The translations under genes and the position numbers were made by a program. DNA of 64,000 bases. Source: Lysobacterales bacterium (lineage in GTDB: Bacteria; Pseudomonadota; Gammaproteobacteria; Xanthomonadales; SZUA-5). The notes under the pieces were generated by a model. It ran no database searches and was not told the origin of the DNA. It saw only the letters and a list, made by a program, of their open reading frames with translations. This document shows, in pieces, positions 55,562-64,000 of this stretch. How positions within the stretch are numbered: position 1 is the stretch's first letter; each line of letters opens with the position of its first letter. The DNA lies in the NCBI GenBank assembly GCA_022844165.1, contig JALHMH010000008.1:1-64000 (forward strand). Direction: 5' to 3'.

Positions 55562-55635
55562 GAACCCACGGCGGGCTGCCGGATCGACAGCCCGCTATCG
55601 AATGGCGCTGACGCGACTTGCGCAGCGCCCGTTCT

Positions 55636-56514
55636 TCAGCTCTTCTCTTCTCGCTCTGCTTTGGTCTCAGATTCAAATCGGATCACCGCATCTTTGCCGT
55701 ACCAGCGTCCCTCGATCTGAGTCAGTTCCAACTCGTGCGATAGCGGTGCGTCGAATACCGTGACGGTGGCGCGAACGAGCGCCTTGTTTCCCTCAACTTT
55801 CAGCGTTTGAAATCGGGCGCTTGCGGCAATGGCGTCGATATCCAGACCGTACAGTTTGACGGCTCGTTTGCTCGCCGCGAACATTTTGCTGGCCGAGCCC
55901 AGTGCTTCTTCAAACGACAGCATCTTGAGCTGATCGAGGTTCTGGATGCCCGTGTCACGCGCAGCGCGAGTCACCAATGTCAACGCTTCACGCGCAGTCG
56001 CCGGATTGAAAAAATCGGTGCCTTTCAGCCAACGTTCCAGCCCTGGCAAGACAGCCCGCAACATCTCGCGTTGCTCGGCTGTCATGGTGTTGTCGGGCTG
56101 CGCCAATGCCATCTGCATCGCGCCGAGAGCCATCAGAATCCCGCCCTCCGCTTGAGGCGCGATCTCATTGAGTTTTGGCTCGAATTCCGCCATCAACCGG
56201 TCGACAGCATCGTTGGCCGTAAGCTTGGCAATCGCTTCTTCGAACTCGGCACGGTCTTTCTCTTCAATGGGCTTGCTGCGCTGCATCTCGTACGCGCCGC
56301 GCATCATCTGGAACTGGCCGGCAGGCATTGAGGCGCGCAACAGTCCAGCCACGTCGTTATTGCGCAGATGGCGCACAGCTGCCTGCAGTTGTTCTGCTGG
56401 ATCGACAACGGCAACGGTCTGGACCGACGCAGCTGCTTCTCGGGCCTGCAACGGAGCCGCAAAACCAGAGGACAACGCAACGCCGATCGTGACTGCTAAC
56501 AGAATCATCTTCAT
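55636..56514 (-). CDS. Secreted hypothetical protein
   Basis: 292 aa, signal peptide MKMILLAVTIGVALSSGFAAPLQA; no confident family. Confidence 0.7.
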   Translation of the reverse strand: MKMILLAVTIGVALSSGFAAPLQAREAAASVQTVAVVDPAEQLQAAVRHLRNNDVAGLLRASMPAGQFQMMRGAYEMQRSKPIEEKDRAEFEEAIAKLTANDAVDRLMAEFEPKLNEIAPQAEGGILMALGAMQMALAQPDNTMTAEQREMLRAVLPGLERWLKGTDFFNPATAREALTLVTRAARDTGIQNLDQLKMLSFEEALGSASKMFAASKRAVKLYGLDIDAIAASARFQTLKVEGNKALVRATVTVFDAPLSHELELTQIEGRWYGKDAVIRFESETKAEREEKS

Positions 56515-56607
56515 TTGAGGCTCCTACGTATCGGGGGCAAGCGCCAGACTGGTCAGCTTGTGGGGCCATATTAGTGTGCTAGTGATGTAGTACACCAATG
56601 AAAGAAG

Positions 56608-57492
56608 TCATGGTTCAATCGAACGATTGGCGACCAGCGCTTCGCGGGTGATGGCGAAAACACCCATCTGCCCCACCGAAAACGGAATCCAGGCGACTGG
56701 CAAATGCGCGAAGCGGCGTTTGAAAGCACGCCATCCTTCGCCGATTTCGACAATCAGCAGGCCACCCGGCATCAGATGCTCGATGGCGCCGTCGAGGATT
56801 CGAGTCGTTGCATCGAGCCCGTCGATGCCGGATACAAGTCCCAACTCAGGCTCGTGTGCGTACTCTGGCGCCAGTTTCCTGAATTCGGCATCGGTCACGT
56901 ACGGTGGGTTGGAGACAATCAACTCATAGCGAATGCCCTTCAGTTCTGCGTAGAGATCCGATTGGATGGTATGAACGCGCGAGGCAACGCGATGTCGGTC
57001 AATGTTTTCCTGCGCCAGCAGCAGAGCGTCGTGCGACAAATCGACAAGATCAACCCGCCACTGCGGTTGGTACACCGCCATTGCAACGCCGATGGAACCG
57101 CCGCCGCAGCAAAGGTCGAGCACGCGATGTACGCGTGCTGGCTCACACCACCCATCGAAACCCGACTCGATCAATTCAGCGATGGGCGAACGCGGAACCA
57201 GAGCCCGCGGGTCGGTCACGAAATCGAGCCCGGCGAACGGTGCGTGGCCAATCAAATAAGCCGCAGGAATGCGCTCCTGGATGCGGCGATTGATGAGCGC
57301 AGCAATTCGATCCTGCTCGGCGACTGTCAGCTCAGCACTGCCCAGGTTTCCCGGCCAATCGGCCGGCAGCTGCAAGGCGTGTAACGCCAAAGTGCGCGCT
57401 TCATCGAGCGCGTTGTCGGCGCTGTGGGCGACGAAAACACCCGCGGTTCGCAGTTGCGTTGCAGCAAGTCGAATGGCAGAGAGCAGGTTCAT
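56608..57492 (-). CDS. prmB: Ribosomal protein L3 N5-glutamine methyltransferase (PrmB-like)
   Basis: RIPAAYLIGHAPFAGLDFVTDPRALVPRSPIAELIE; LDLCCGGGSIGVAMA; VSNPPYVTDAEF. Confidence 0.9.
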   Translation of the reverse strand: MNLLSAIRLAATQLRTAGVFVAHSADNALDEARTLALHALQLPADWPGNLGSAELTVAEQDRIAALINRRIQERIPAAYLIGHAPFAGLDFVTDPRALVPRSPIAELIESGFDGWCEPARVHRVLDLCCGGGSIGVAMAVYQPQWRVDLVDLSHDALLLAQENIDRHRVASRVHTIQSDLYAELKGIRYELIVSNPPYVTDAEFRKLAPEYAHEPELGLVSGIDGLDATTRILDGAIEHLMPGGLLIVEIGEGWRAFKRRFAHLPVAWIPFSVGQMGVFAITREALVANRSIEP

Positions 57493-57518
57493 GGGCGATC
57501 GGTAGTTGGTGATGGTGG

Positions 57519-57917
57519 TCAGTCTCTTGCCAGACCGAGATAGCGCTCGATCGCGCGTAGACTTCCGCCCAACTGGGTTCTAAGCAGAAACCACCCGAGC
57601 AGCATACCGATGCCATTGGCCAGGAGGTCTGCGATCTCGGCATGCCGGTGCGGAGTTTGCGCCTGCAGGGCTTCGATCCCTATGCCATAGCCCAACAGCA
57701 TGCCGAATGCTCGCGGTAAGGTGGTCAGCTGGCCGAAGTAACACGCCAGGACGATATAGGCGAGCGCATGGTTGAGTTTGTCGATATTCGGCACCTCGAT
57801 TGCCGGGCCCTGGAGCGAGACCAGCGACAAGGTCGCAATGGCCGCCAGCAGCGCGATGCCCAGACCCCACCAGAACCCGCGCCATCGTAGTTCTACCATT
57901 GCCATTTCATGCTTCAC
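57519..57917 (-). CDS. VanZ-like membrane protein
   Basis: PNIDKLNHALAYIVLACYFGQL...LLGYGIGIEALQAQTPHRHAEIADLLANGIGMLLGW. Confidence 0.85.
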   Translation of the reverse strand: MKHEMAMVELRWRGFWWGLGIALLAAIATLSLVSLQGPAIEVPNIDKLNHALAYIVLACYFGQLTTLPRAFGMLLGYGIGIEALQAQTPHRHAEIADLLANGIGMLLGWFLLRTQLGGSLRAIERYLGLARD

Positions 57918-57955
57918 GTTTCAGCATCCACCTATCTTTGCAACAGCGCGCGATC

Positions 57956-59326
57956 ATGTCTTATTTCCAGCATTTCAATGCCAGTGATATCGAGCGCGAA
58001 TACCCGCGTGGGCAGGCATTCATCGACAAGTTTTCGCGCATCAGTCGCGACGCGTTGTGGCACGAGCAGAATGATCGCTTCAAGCGCTTGCTGGGGCGGG
58101 CGTGGAGAATGGCGTTTTACCGACGCCTTTGGGGCGCTGCGGGCATCGAGCCGGGCGATATTCGCTCGCTGGAGGACATCATCAAGTTGCCGACCTTCGG
58201 CAAACACGAGTTGATGGCCTCGATTGCGCTTCATCCGCCACTCGGCGACTTTCACGGGCGCGACAGTTTCCCGTCAGACCCGCCGCCGATGGTCATGCAC
58301 ACCACCAGTGGCACCACCGGCACACCGCAGCCGCTGTTTTTCGGTCCTCGCGGGCGCGAAACGCAGAATCTGCTGCTGGCGCGAGCGTACCTTCTCCAAG
58401 GCCTGACAGCGAGCGATGTTGTGCATTCGGTTTACGGCCATGGGCTGATCAATGGCGGTCACTTCGTCCGCGAAAGTGTGTTGCACTGGACGTCCGCTCT
58501 TTTCCTGTCTGCAGGTACCGGCATCGAGACGCGTTCGGCGCGCCAGGTAGAGTTGATGCGCGACTTCGGCGCAACCGTGATCGTCGGTTTTGCCGACTAC
58601 ATCAAGAAGCTTGCTGAAGTCGCCCGAGAGGCCGGGATCGAACCTGGCCGCGATATTCGCATTCGCATGATCAGCGGCCATCTCGGTCGCGAGTCGCGCG
58701 AACACATGAGTCAGCTCTGGGGTGGCGCGCAGCTCTACGATTGGTATGGTGTGGGCGATACCGGCACGATTGCCGCCGAAGGCCGCGATCAAAACGGATT
58801 GTATTTAATGGAAGACGCACAGTTCGTCGAAGTCCTTGACCTGGATACCGGCGCTCGAGTCGACGATGGGCAGCCGGGCGATCTGGTGGTGACGACGCTC
58901 TACAAGGACGACATCTATCCGCTGATCCGTTTCAATACCCACGATGTCACACTGATCGAAACGACGCCGTCGGATTTGGGCTTGAACCTCAGGCGAATGC
59001 GCGGCTTCCTGGGCCGCAGCGACAACATGGTGAAGCTGCGCGGCATCAACGTGTTTCCGCAAGCGGTCGGGCCGATCCTGGATGGATTGCCGGGATTTGC
59101 GGGCGAGTTTTTGTGCATGGTCGAGCGTCTCGGCGCGCGCGAGGAAATGACGGTACTGGTCGAGACTCGGGACGCGAGCGATGCGCGATTGGCGGAGGCG
59201 GCAGATTTGTTGCGCGCACGCCTGGGTGTCGATGTGCTGGTTGGGTTTAAACGGCCCGGCGAACTGGCGACGCAGACGGGCATCGAAACACGGCAAAAGC
59301 CCATCCGGCTCATTGATCGTCGTTGA
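57956..59326 (+). CDS. Phenylacetate-CoA ligase-like (PaaK-type) AMP-binding enzyme
   Basis: HTTSGTTGTPQPLFFGPRG; YDWYGVGDTGTIAAEGRDQNGLYLMED; RMRGFLGRSDNMVKLRGINVFPQAV. Confidence 0.92.
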   Translation: MSYFQHFNASDIEREYPRGQAFIDKFSRISRDALWHEQNDRFKRLLGRAWRMAFYRRLWGAAGIEPGDIRSLEDIIKLPTFGKHELMASIALHPPLGDFHGRDSFPSDPPPMVMHTTSGTTGTPQPLFFGPRGRETQNLLLARAYLLQGLTASDVVHSVYGHGLINGGHFVRESVLHWTSALFLSAGTGIETRSARQVELMRDFGATVIVGFADYIKKLAEVAREAGIEPGRDIRIRMISGHLGRESREHMSQLWGGAQLYDWYGVGDTGTIAAEGRDQNGLYLMEDAQFVEVLDLDTGARVDDGQPGDLVVTTLYKDDIYPLIRFNTHDVTLIETTPSDLGLNLRRMRGFLGRSDNMVKLRGINVFPQAVGPILDGLPGFAGEFLCMVERLGAREEMTVLVETRDASDARLAEAADLLRARLGVDVLVGFKRPGELATQTGIETRQKPIRLIDRR

Positions 59327-59423
59327 ATCGACGTGCCGATGGCATGCCCCGCTGCTGCCAATCCACTTGCGCTCTGTTCACAGATCCCCACTCAAACTTC
59401 ATTGTCCAAAACAGGAATCCGTC

Positions 59424-59963
59424 ATGTCCAGAATTCTCTTCGCGCCGCTGTTACTGGCCGCATCGATGGCGAATGCTTCGTGCCCGCCGCTGCTCGATCA
59501 CAGCTTCCGCCCGCTTGCCGGCAAAGAGCCCGTCAAGCTCTGTGAGCAGTTCGAAGGCAAAGTGCTGCTGGTGGTCAATACTGCGAGTCAATGCGGCTTT
59601 ACGCCCCAGTATGAAGGCCTGGAGAAACTGCACAGCGAACTAAAGGACAAAGACTTCGCCGTGGTGGGTTTCCCGTCGAATGAGTTCGGCGGACAAGAAC
59701 CCGGCACGGAGGAAGAGATCAAAGAGTTCTGTACGCTGACCTATGGCGTCGCATTTCCGATGTTCGAAAAAGTACAAGTGAAGGGTGACAACGCCACGCC
59801 ATTTTATCGGGCCCTGGCCAAGGCCGGCGGTGGCGAACCGCAATGGAACTTCCACAAGTATCTGATCGACAAGAACGGCAATGTAATTGCTGGTTATGGC
59901 AGTCGCGTCAAACCCGACGCGCCGGAGCTCCGCGCAGCAATCGACTCCGCACTGAGCGACTGA
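59424..59963 (+). CDS. Glutathione peroxidase, secreted
   Basis: Signal peptide; VNTASQCGFTPQYEGLEKLH; GFPSNEFGGQEPG; WNFHKYLIDKNG (Cys-type active site). Confidence 0.95.
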   Translation: MSRILFAPLLLAASMANASCPPLLDHSFRPLAGKEPVKLCEQFEGKVLLVVNTASQCGFTPQYEGLEKLHSELKDKDFAVVGFPSNEFGGQEPGTEEEIKEFCTLTYGVAFPMFEKVQVKGDNATPFYRALAKAGGGEPQWNFHKYLIDKNGNVIAGYGSRVKPDAPELRAAIDSALSD

Positions 59964-60201
59964 TCTACTGTTTTGAGTGCGTCAACGGTCGCTGCCGCGC
60001 CTGCTCACGGCGACCATTCGCGCACTTTGGCATGATGGTGCCACTCAGCTCCGGGCTGCAGGGCACTTGCAACGATCAATGTTGTGCGGCCATGGTTGTT
60101 GCGCAAGGCCGCGTCATGCCGAAGCCCTGCATCACCTCCCCGAATGTCGGGGAGCTGTCATAGCAAAACCAAAGCGATTTACAGCGATCGCGGGAGAATC
60201 C

Positions 60202-61413
60202 ATGCAAGCCTTCTATCGCGAGCAGTTCGTGATCCCAGGAAATGGCGACTGGGCGTATTTTTGCGGTAACTCGCTCGGCCTGATGCCACGTTCCGTGCCG
60301 CATGCGGTCCAACGGGTCACCGAACAATGGGCAACGTTGGCGGTCGAGGCGCATTTCACCGATCGCGACGCCTGGATGCCGTACCACAATTTGGTGCGCG
60401 ATCAACTGGCCCGTCTGGCTGGCGCAAAGCCGATCGAAGTTGTTGCGATGAATACGTTGACCACTAATCTGCATCTGATGATGGCCAGCTTCTATCGGCC
60501 TCGTGGCGAACGCCGGGCAATCCTGATCGAAGCGCGCGCTTTCCCATCGGATCGTCATGCAGTCGCCTCGCAAATCAATTTGCACGGTGGCAGCGTCGAC
60601 GACGATCTGATCGAGTTAGCGCCGCTGCCCGGTCACGAGACCATCGCGCCAGAGCAAATCGCCGCTGCCATTGCGGCCATCGGTGAACGTCTGGCTTTGG
60701 TGCTTTGGCCGGGCGTGCAGTACGTCACGGGTCAACGTTTTGATCTGGCAGCCATCACCCATGCCGCTCATGCCGTCGGCGCTGTGGCCGGGTTCGACCT
60801 GGCCCACGCCATTGGCAACGTGCCCGTCGACTTGCACGCGTCCGATGCAGATTTTGCGGTGTGGTGCAGCTACAAGTATTTGAACGCCGGACCGGGGTCG
60901 ATCGCCGGATGTTTTGTTCACGAGCGTCATGCCGATCGCGGTTTGCCGCGAATGGCCGGATGGTGGGGCCACGATCCGGCAACGCGATTCCAAATGGGGC
61001 CCGAGTTCCGGCCAACGCCAGGGGCCGATGGATGGCAGCTCTCCAACCCCTCAATCTTCGCATTGGCGCCGCTGCGTGCTTCGTTGGAGCTATTCGACGC
61101 TGTTGGGATGGCTGCCCTGCGCGATCGCTCAATGCAAATGACCGGGTTTCTGGCGGCTGCAATCGATGCCGAGATGTCCCGGTATCTCGACATCCTCACG
61201 CCACGCGATCCGCAGCAACGCGGCTGCCAAATCTCACTGCGCGTTCGAGCCGGGCGCGAATCGGGCCGCCGATTGCACGATGCGTTGCATGCTCGGGGCA
61301 TCATTGGCGACTGGCGCGAACCCGATGTCATTCGCGTCGCGCCAGCGCCGCTCTATAACAACCAAAGCGATATCGAGCGATTGCTGTCCGGTTTGCGCGA
61401 GGAACTGCAATGA
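60202..61413 (+). CDS. kynU: Kynureninase
   Basis: YFCGNSLGLMPRSV; FDLAHAIGNVPVDLHASDADFAVWCSYKYLNAGPGSIAGCFVHERH; GWWGHDPATRFQM. Confidence 0.95.
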   Translation: MQAFYREQFVIPGNGDWAYFCGNSLGLMPRSVPHAVQRVTEQWATLAVEAHFTDRDAWMPYHNLVRDQLARLAGAKPIEVVAMNTLTTNLHLMMASFYRPRGERRAILIEARAFPSDRHAVASQINLHGGSVDDDLIELAPLPGHETIAPEQIAAAIAAIGERLALVLWPGVQYVTGQRFDLAAITHAAHAVGAVAGFDLAHAIGNVPVDLHASDADFAVWCSYKYLNAGPGSIAGCFVHERHADRGLPRMAGWWGHDPATRFQMGPEFRPTPGADGWQLSNPSIFALAPLRASLELFDAVGMAALRDRSMQMTGFLAAAIDAEMSRYLDILTPRDPQQRGCQISLRVRAGRESGRRLHDALHARGIIGDWREPDVIRVAPAPLYNNQSDIERLLSGLREELQ

Positions 61414-62750
61414 GCGCACCTGTTGTGATCGCCGGGGCAGGGCTCGCTGGCGCTTTGCTGGCAGCGCAACTGGCGTTGCGTGGGCATCGGGTTGCTGTGT
61501 ACGAAAAGCGCGCAGACAGCCGCCGGGAAGAGGTTGCCGCCGGACGCTCGATTAACCTGGCGCTCGCCGAGCGGGGCTGGGAGGGATTGCGTCGCGCAAA
61601 TGCGGTGGATGCCGTGATGCAATTCGCCTTGCCGATGCGCGGACGCATGGTCCATGACCGGCACGGACGTTTGTCTCTGCAACCGTATGGCGTTCGCAGC
61701 GATGAGGTCATTTATTCGGTACATCGCGGCCATCTCAACCAATGTCTGCTGGATGTGGCACAAGACGCCGGGGCCGAACTGCATTTCGACGCACCGCTGA
61801 CACGAGTCGACTTTGCAGCGCGACGAGCTCAGTTTGCGCAGGCCGAGGTGCCTTTTGAAGTGCTGATCGGTGCTGACGGCGCCGGCTCGGTGGTCCGTGC
61901 GTCGATGAGCGCCGCAGCGCCGCTGGGCGACTACACGGACTTTCTCGATCACGGTTATAAAGAACTCCGCATCCCCGATCGGGACGGAGCCTTTGCGCTC
62001 GATCCGGAAGCGCTGCATATCTGGCCGCGCGGTGGTTACATGTTGATCGCGCTGCCCAATCCAGATCGCAGTTTCACCGCCACGCTGTTTCTGGCCAATC
62101 GGTCCGAGAATGGGGAGGCGAGCTTTGCAGCGCTGTCGGATGCAAACGCGGCCCAGCGGTTCTTTGCCGCACAATTCGCGGACGTATTGGGATCGATTCC
62201 CGATTTTGATCGCCAGTGGACGGACCACCCGGTTGGCATTCTGGGAACCTTGCATTGTCCACGATGGCACCACGGCGATCGCGCGCTACTGATTGGCGAC
62301 GCTGCCCACGCGATAGTGCCATTCCATGGTCAGGGTATGAACTGTGCGTTCGAAGATTGCGTTTCGTTGATCGACGGCATAGGCCACCACACGCCTGGTA
62401 GCGCGATCGATTGGTCGGCAGTATTCGATCGATTCGATGCGGATCGTCGCCAGCACTGCGAGGCGATCGCAGCTATGGCCCTGGAAAACTACATCGAAAT
62501 GCGCGACTCGGTCGCCGATCCTGCGTATCAGCTACGTCGCGCATTGGAACTGGAGCTGGCCCGTCGCCTGCCGGAATTTCGCCCTCGCTACGCTCAAGTC
62601 ATGTTCACCAACATTCCCTACGCTCAAGCGCGTCAGAATGGCCGCGCCCAGGCAGAACTGATGAAGCGGCTGACCGAGGGCAAAACTCAGTTAAGCGAAA
62701 TCGACATCGACGCTGCTACGGCTGCAGCTTTGCGCCTGCGCTCCGGCTAA
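61410..62750 (+). CDS. kmo: Kynurenine 3-monooxygenase
   Basis: VVIAGAGLAGALLAAQLALRGHRVAVYEKR; RSINLALAERGW; LIGDAAHAIVPFHGQGMNCAFEDC; ATGA overlap with kynU. Confidence 0.95.
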   Translation: MSAPVVIAGAGLAGALLAAQLALRGHRVAVYEKRADSRREEVAAGRSINLALAERGWEGLRRANAVDAVMQFALPMRGRMVHDRHGRLSLQPYGVRSDEVIYSVHRGHLNQCLLDVAQDAGAELHFDAPLTRVDFAARRAQFAQAEVPFEVLIGADGAGSVVRASMSAAAPLGDYTDFLDHGYKELRIPDRDGAFALDPEALHIWPRGGYMLIALPNPDRSFTATLFLANRSENGEASFAALSDANAAQRFFAAQFADVLGSIPDFDRQWTDHPVGILGTLHCPRWHHGDRALLIGDAAHAIVPFHGQGMNCAFEDCVSLIDGIGHHTPGSAIDWSAVFDRFDADRRQHCEAIAAMALENYIEMRDSVADPAYQLRRALELELARRLPEFRPRYAQVMFTNIPYAQARQNGRAQAELMKRLTEGKTQLSEIDIDAATAAALRLRSG

Positions 62751-63999
62751 GCAACTCGTGCAAGGCAGCGCTGAGCTGTTCGATGCGAAAGGGTTTGCGC
62801 ATGAACATTGTGACGTCGTCTTCGGCGCACAAGTCGGCTGCATGTTGTTTGGAATAGCCGCTGACGAACAGTACGGGCAGTGACGCCCGCACCTTGCGCA
62901 ATTCGGCGGCGACAACTGAGCCGTCTTTGTCCGGCATCGTCATATCCACCACCGCAATATGAAAGCGATCGGGCTCATTCGCGAACGCAGCAACCGCATC
63001 GTCGCCGACCAGGTAGGCACTCACGTTGTAGCCACACTGTTCCAACATCACGACAGTAATTGCCAAAACGTCCTCATCATCATCGACGGCCAGCACTTCG
63101 ATCGACTCTGGACTGATTTGAATCGAAACTTGCTCTCGCTCGACCGAAGACGAAGGTGCTGGCGCATCGATCAACGGCAACAGCAGTTTGATTTCCGTCC
63201 CAATGCCCTCTTTTGTTGTCAGGCGGATCGAGCCGCCTGACTCACGGATGATGCCCTGCACGACCGAGAGCCCGAGCCCACGGCCGGTCGATTTGGTGGT
63301 AAAAAACGGCTCAAAAATCCGTCGGGCTGTCGCCTCATCCATTCCTGGGCCATCGTCTCGCACCGATACCTCGACATAGCGCTCCGCATCGGCAATGGGC
63401 CACTGCAGCGTGATCGGTCGTACGTCCTGAGATGTGACCGCTTGAGCGCGCAGCAACACGGTTCCGCCGCGTTCGCCGATAGCGTCAACGGCGTTTTGCA
63501 CAAAGTTGAGGATCACTTGTTCCAGTTGCGTCTCATCGCCCAGGACCCAGAGCGCCTGTTCGTCGACTTGATAGCGCAGGCGCACGAAGCGTCCGGCGGA
63601 TGCTTTGAGCAAGGGTTCCATGTCATCCAGCAACCTTGCTACATTCAGCGGAGAACGTCGTCCGGATGATTTGCCCGCATAGGCAAGCATACGTTCGGTC
63701 AGGCCCTCCATCCGCGCCATAACGCTCTCGACGGTATGTAGATACTGTCCCAGGGGCGACTCATGGTTCACTGCCGATAAAGCGAGATTCAACTGCCCCA
63801 GGGCGGCCATCAGCATGTTATTGAGGTCGTGTGCGATGCCGCTGGCCATGACGCCGAGGCTTTCTGCCTTTTGCGCTTGATACACCTGACGCTGCAAGCT
63901 GTCGCGCTCAGCAAGTTGCCGATAATCGTCGGTTTTGTCTTGCAAAACGGCGAGGAAGGTTCCGTTCGTATCGGCGGCGTTCTGGCGCTCCAGTCGCAT
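62716..63999 (-). CDS. Hybrid sensor histidine kinase with C-terminal receiver domain (5' end outside the window)
   Basis: GIAHDLNNMLMAALGQLNLAL; FVQNAVDAIGERGG; DDGPGMDEATARRIFEPFFTTKSTGRGLGLSVVQGI; REC VLAVDDDEDVLAITVVMLEQCGY...VVDMTMPDKDGS. Confidence 0.94.
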   Translation of the reverse strand: MRLERQNAADTNGTFLAVLQDKTDDYRQLAERDSLQRQVYQAQKAESLGVMASGIAHDLNNMLMAALGQLNLALSAVNHESPLGQYLHTVESVMARMEGLTERMLAYAGKSSGRRSPLNVARLLDDMEPLLKASAGRFVRLRYQVDEQALWVLGDETQLEQVILNFVQNAVDAIGERGGTVLLRAQAVTSQDVRPITLQWPIADAERYVEVSVRDDGPGMDEATARRIFEPFFTTKSTGRGLGLSVVQGIIRESGGSIRLTTKEGIGTEIKLLLPLIDAPAPSSSVEREQVSIQISPESIEVLAVDDDEDVLAITVVMLEQCGYNVSAYLVGDDAVAAFANEPDRFHIAVVDMTMPDKDGSVVAAELRKVRASLPVLFVSGYSKQHAADLCAEDDVTMFMRKPFRIEQLSAALHELLSRSAGAKLQP

Positions 64000-64000
64000 A

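Overview
GC-rich window, probably from a Xanthomonadales-type gammaproteobacterium (inferred from gene content and a '...NGFE' C-terminal motif in one secreted protein). Bases 1 to about 6.3 kb are a decayed mobile island. It holds the right end of a Tn7-like transposon (TGTGGG terminus plus three 20-bp putative TnsB sites), a truncated tnsA, a complete IS21-family element (istA/istB) that has apparently deleted the transposon core, a truncated helicase, an ExbD-like pseudogene, a LysR regulator and an 18-bp tRNA-Gly 3'-end-like att remnant. About 6.5-26.5 kb is the most unusual locus: DUF2170/YjfI, a coiled-coil (PspA-like?) protein, a small protein, a YqiJ/NfeD-like membrane protein, a YqiK-type flotillin, a giant DUF3686-type AAA+ ATPase, a GFA-family enzyme, three tandem and divergent ClpA/B-like double-AAA+ proteins (the first two with a C-terminal domain that may resemble the release-factor PCRF fold), an SGNH hydrolase and a tiny Lys-rich protein. 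A four-helix-bundle (S23/IVP-like) gene flanked by inverted GGGGCAC repeats appears to have inserted into this locus, altering the flotillin C-terminus. About 27-35 kb carries an ECF (sigma-70_X6-like) sigma factor converging on a Ser/Thr kinase. Four copies of a TGTCG-N17-CGT(A/C) promoter-like motif suggest a local regulon that includes a large multidomain secreted cytochrome and a lipase/DUF1302/DUF1329/YCF48/RND operon. About 44-64 kb is mostly ordinary chromosome: propeller-GGDEF, DUF2157/DUF4401/GDYXXLXY, HMG-CoA lyase, fumC, PhoX-like, prmB, VanZ, PaaK-like, GPx, kynU-kmo and a hybrid histidine kinase. All calls were made by reading the sequence and the supplied translations; no database search was run.
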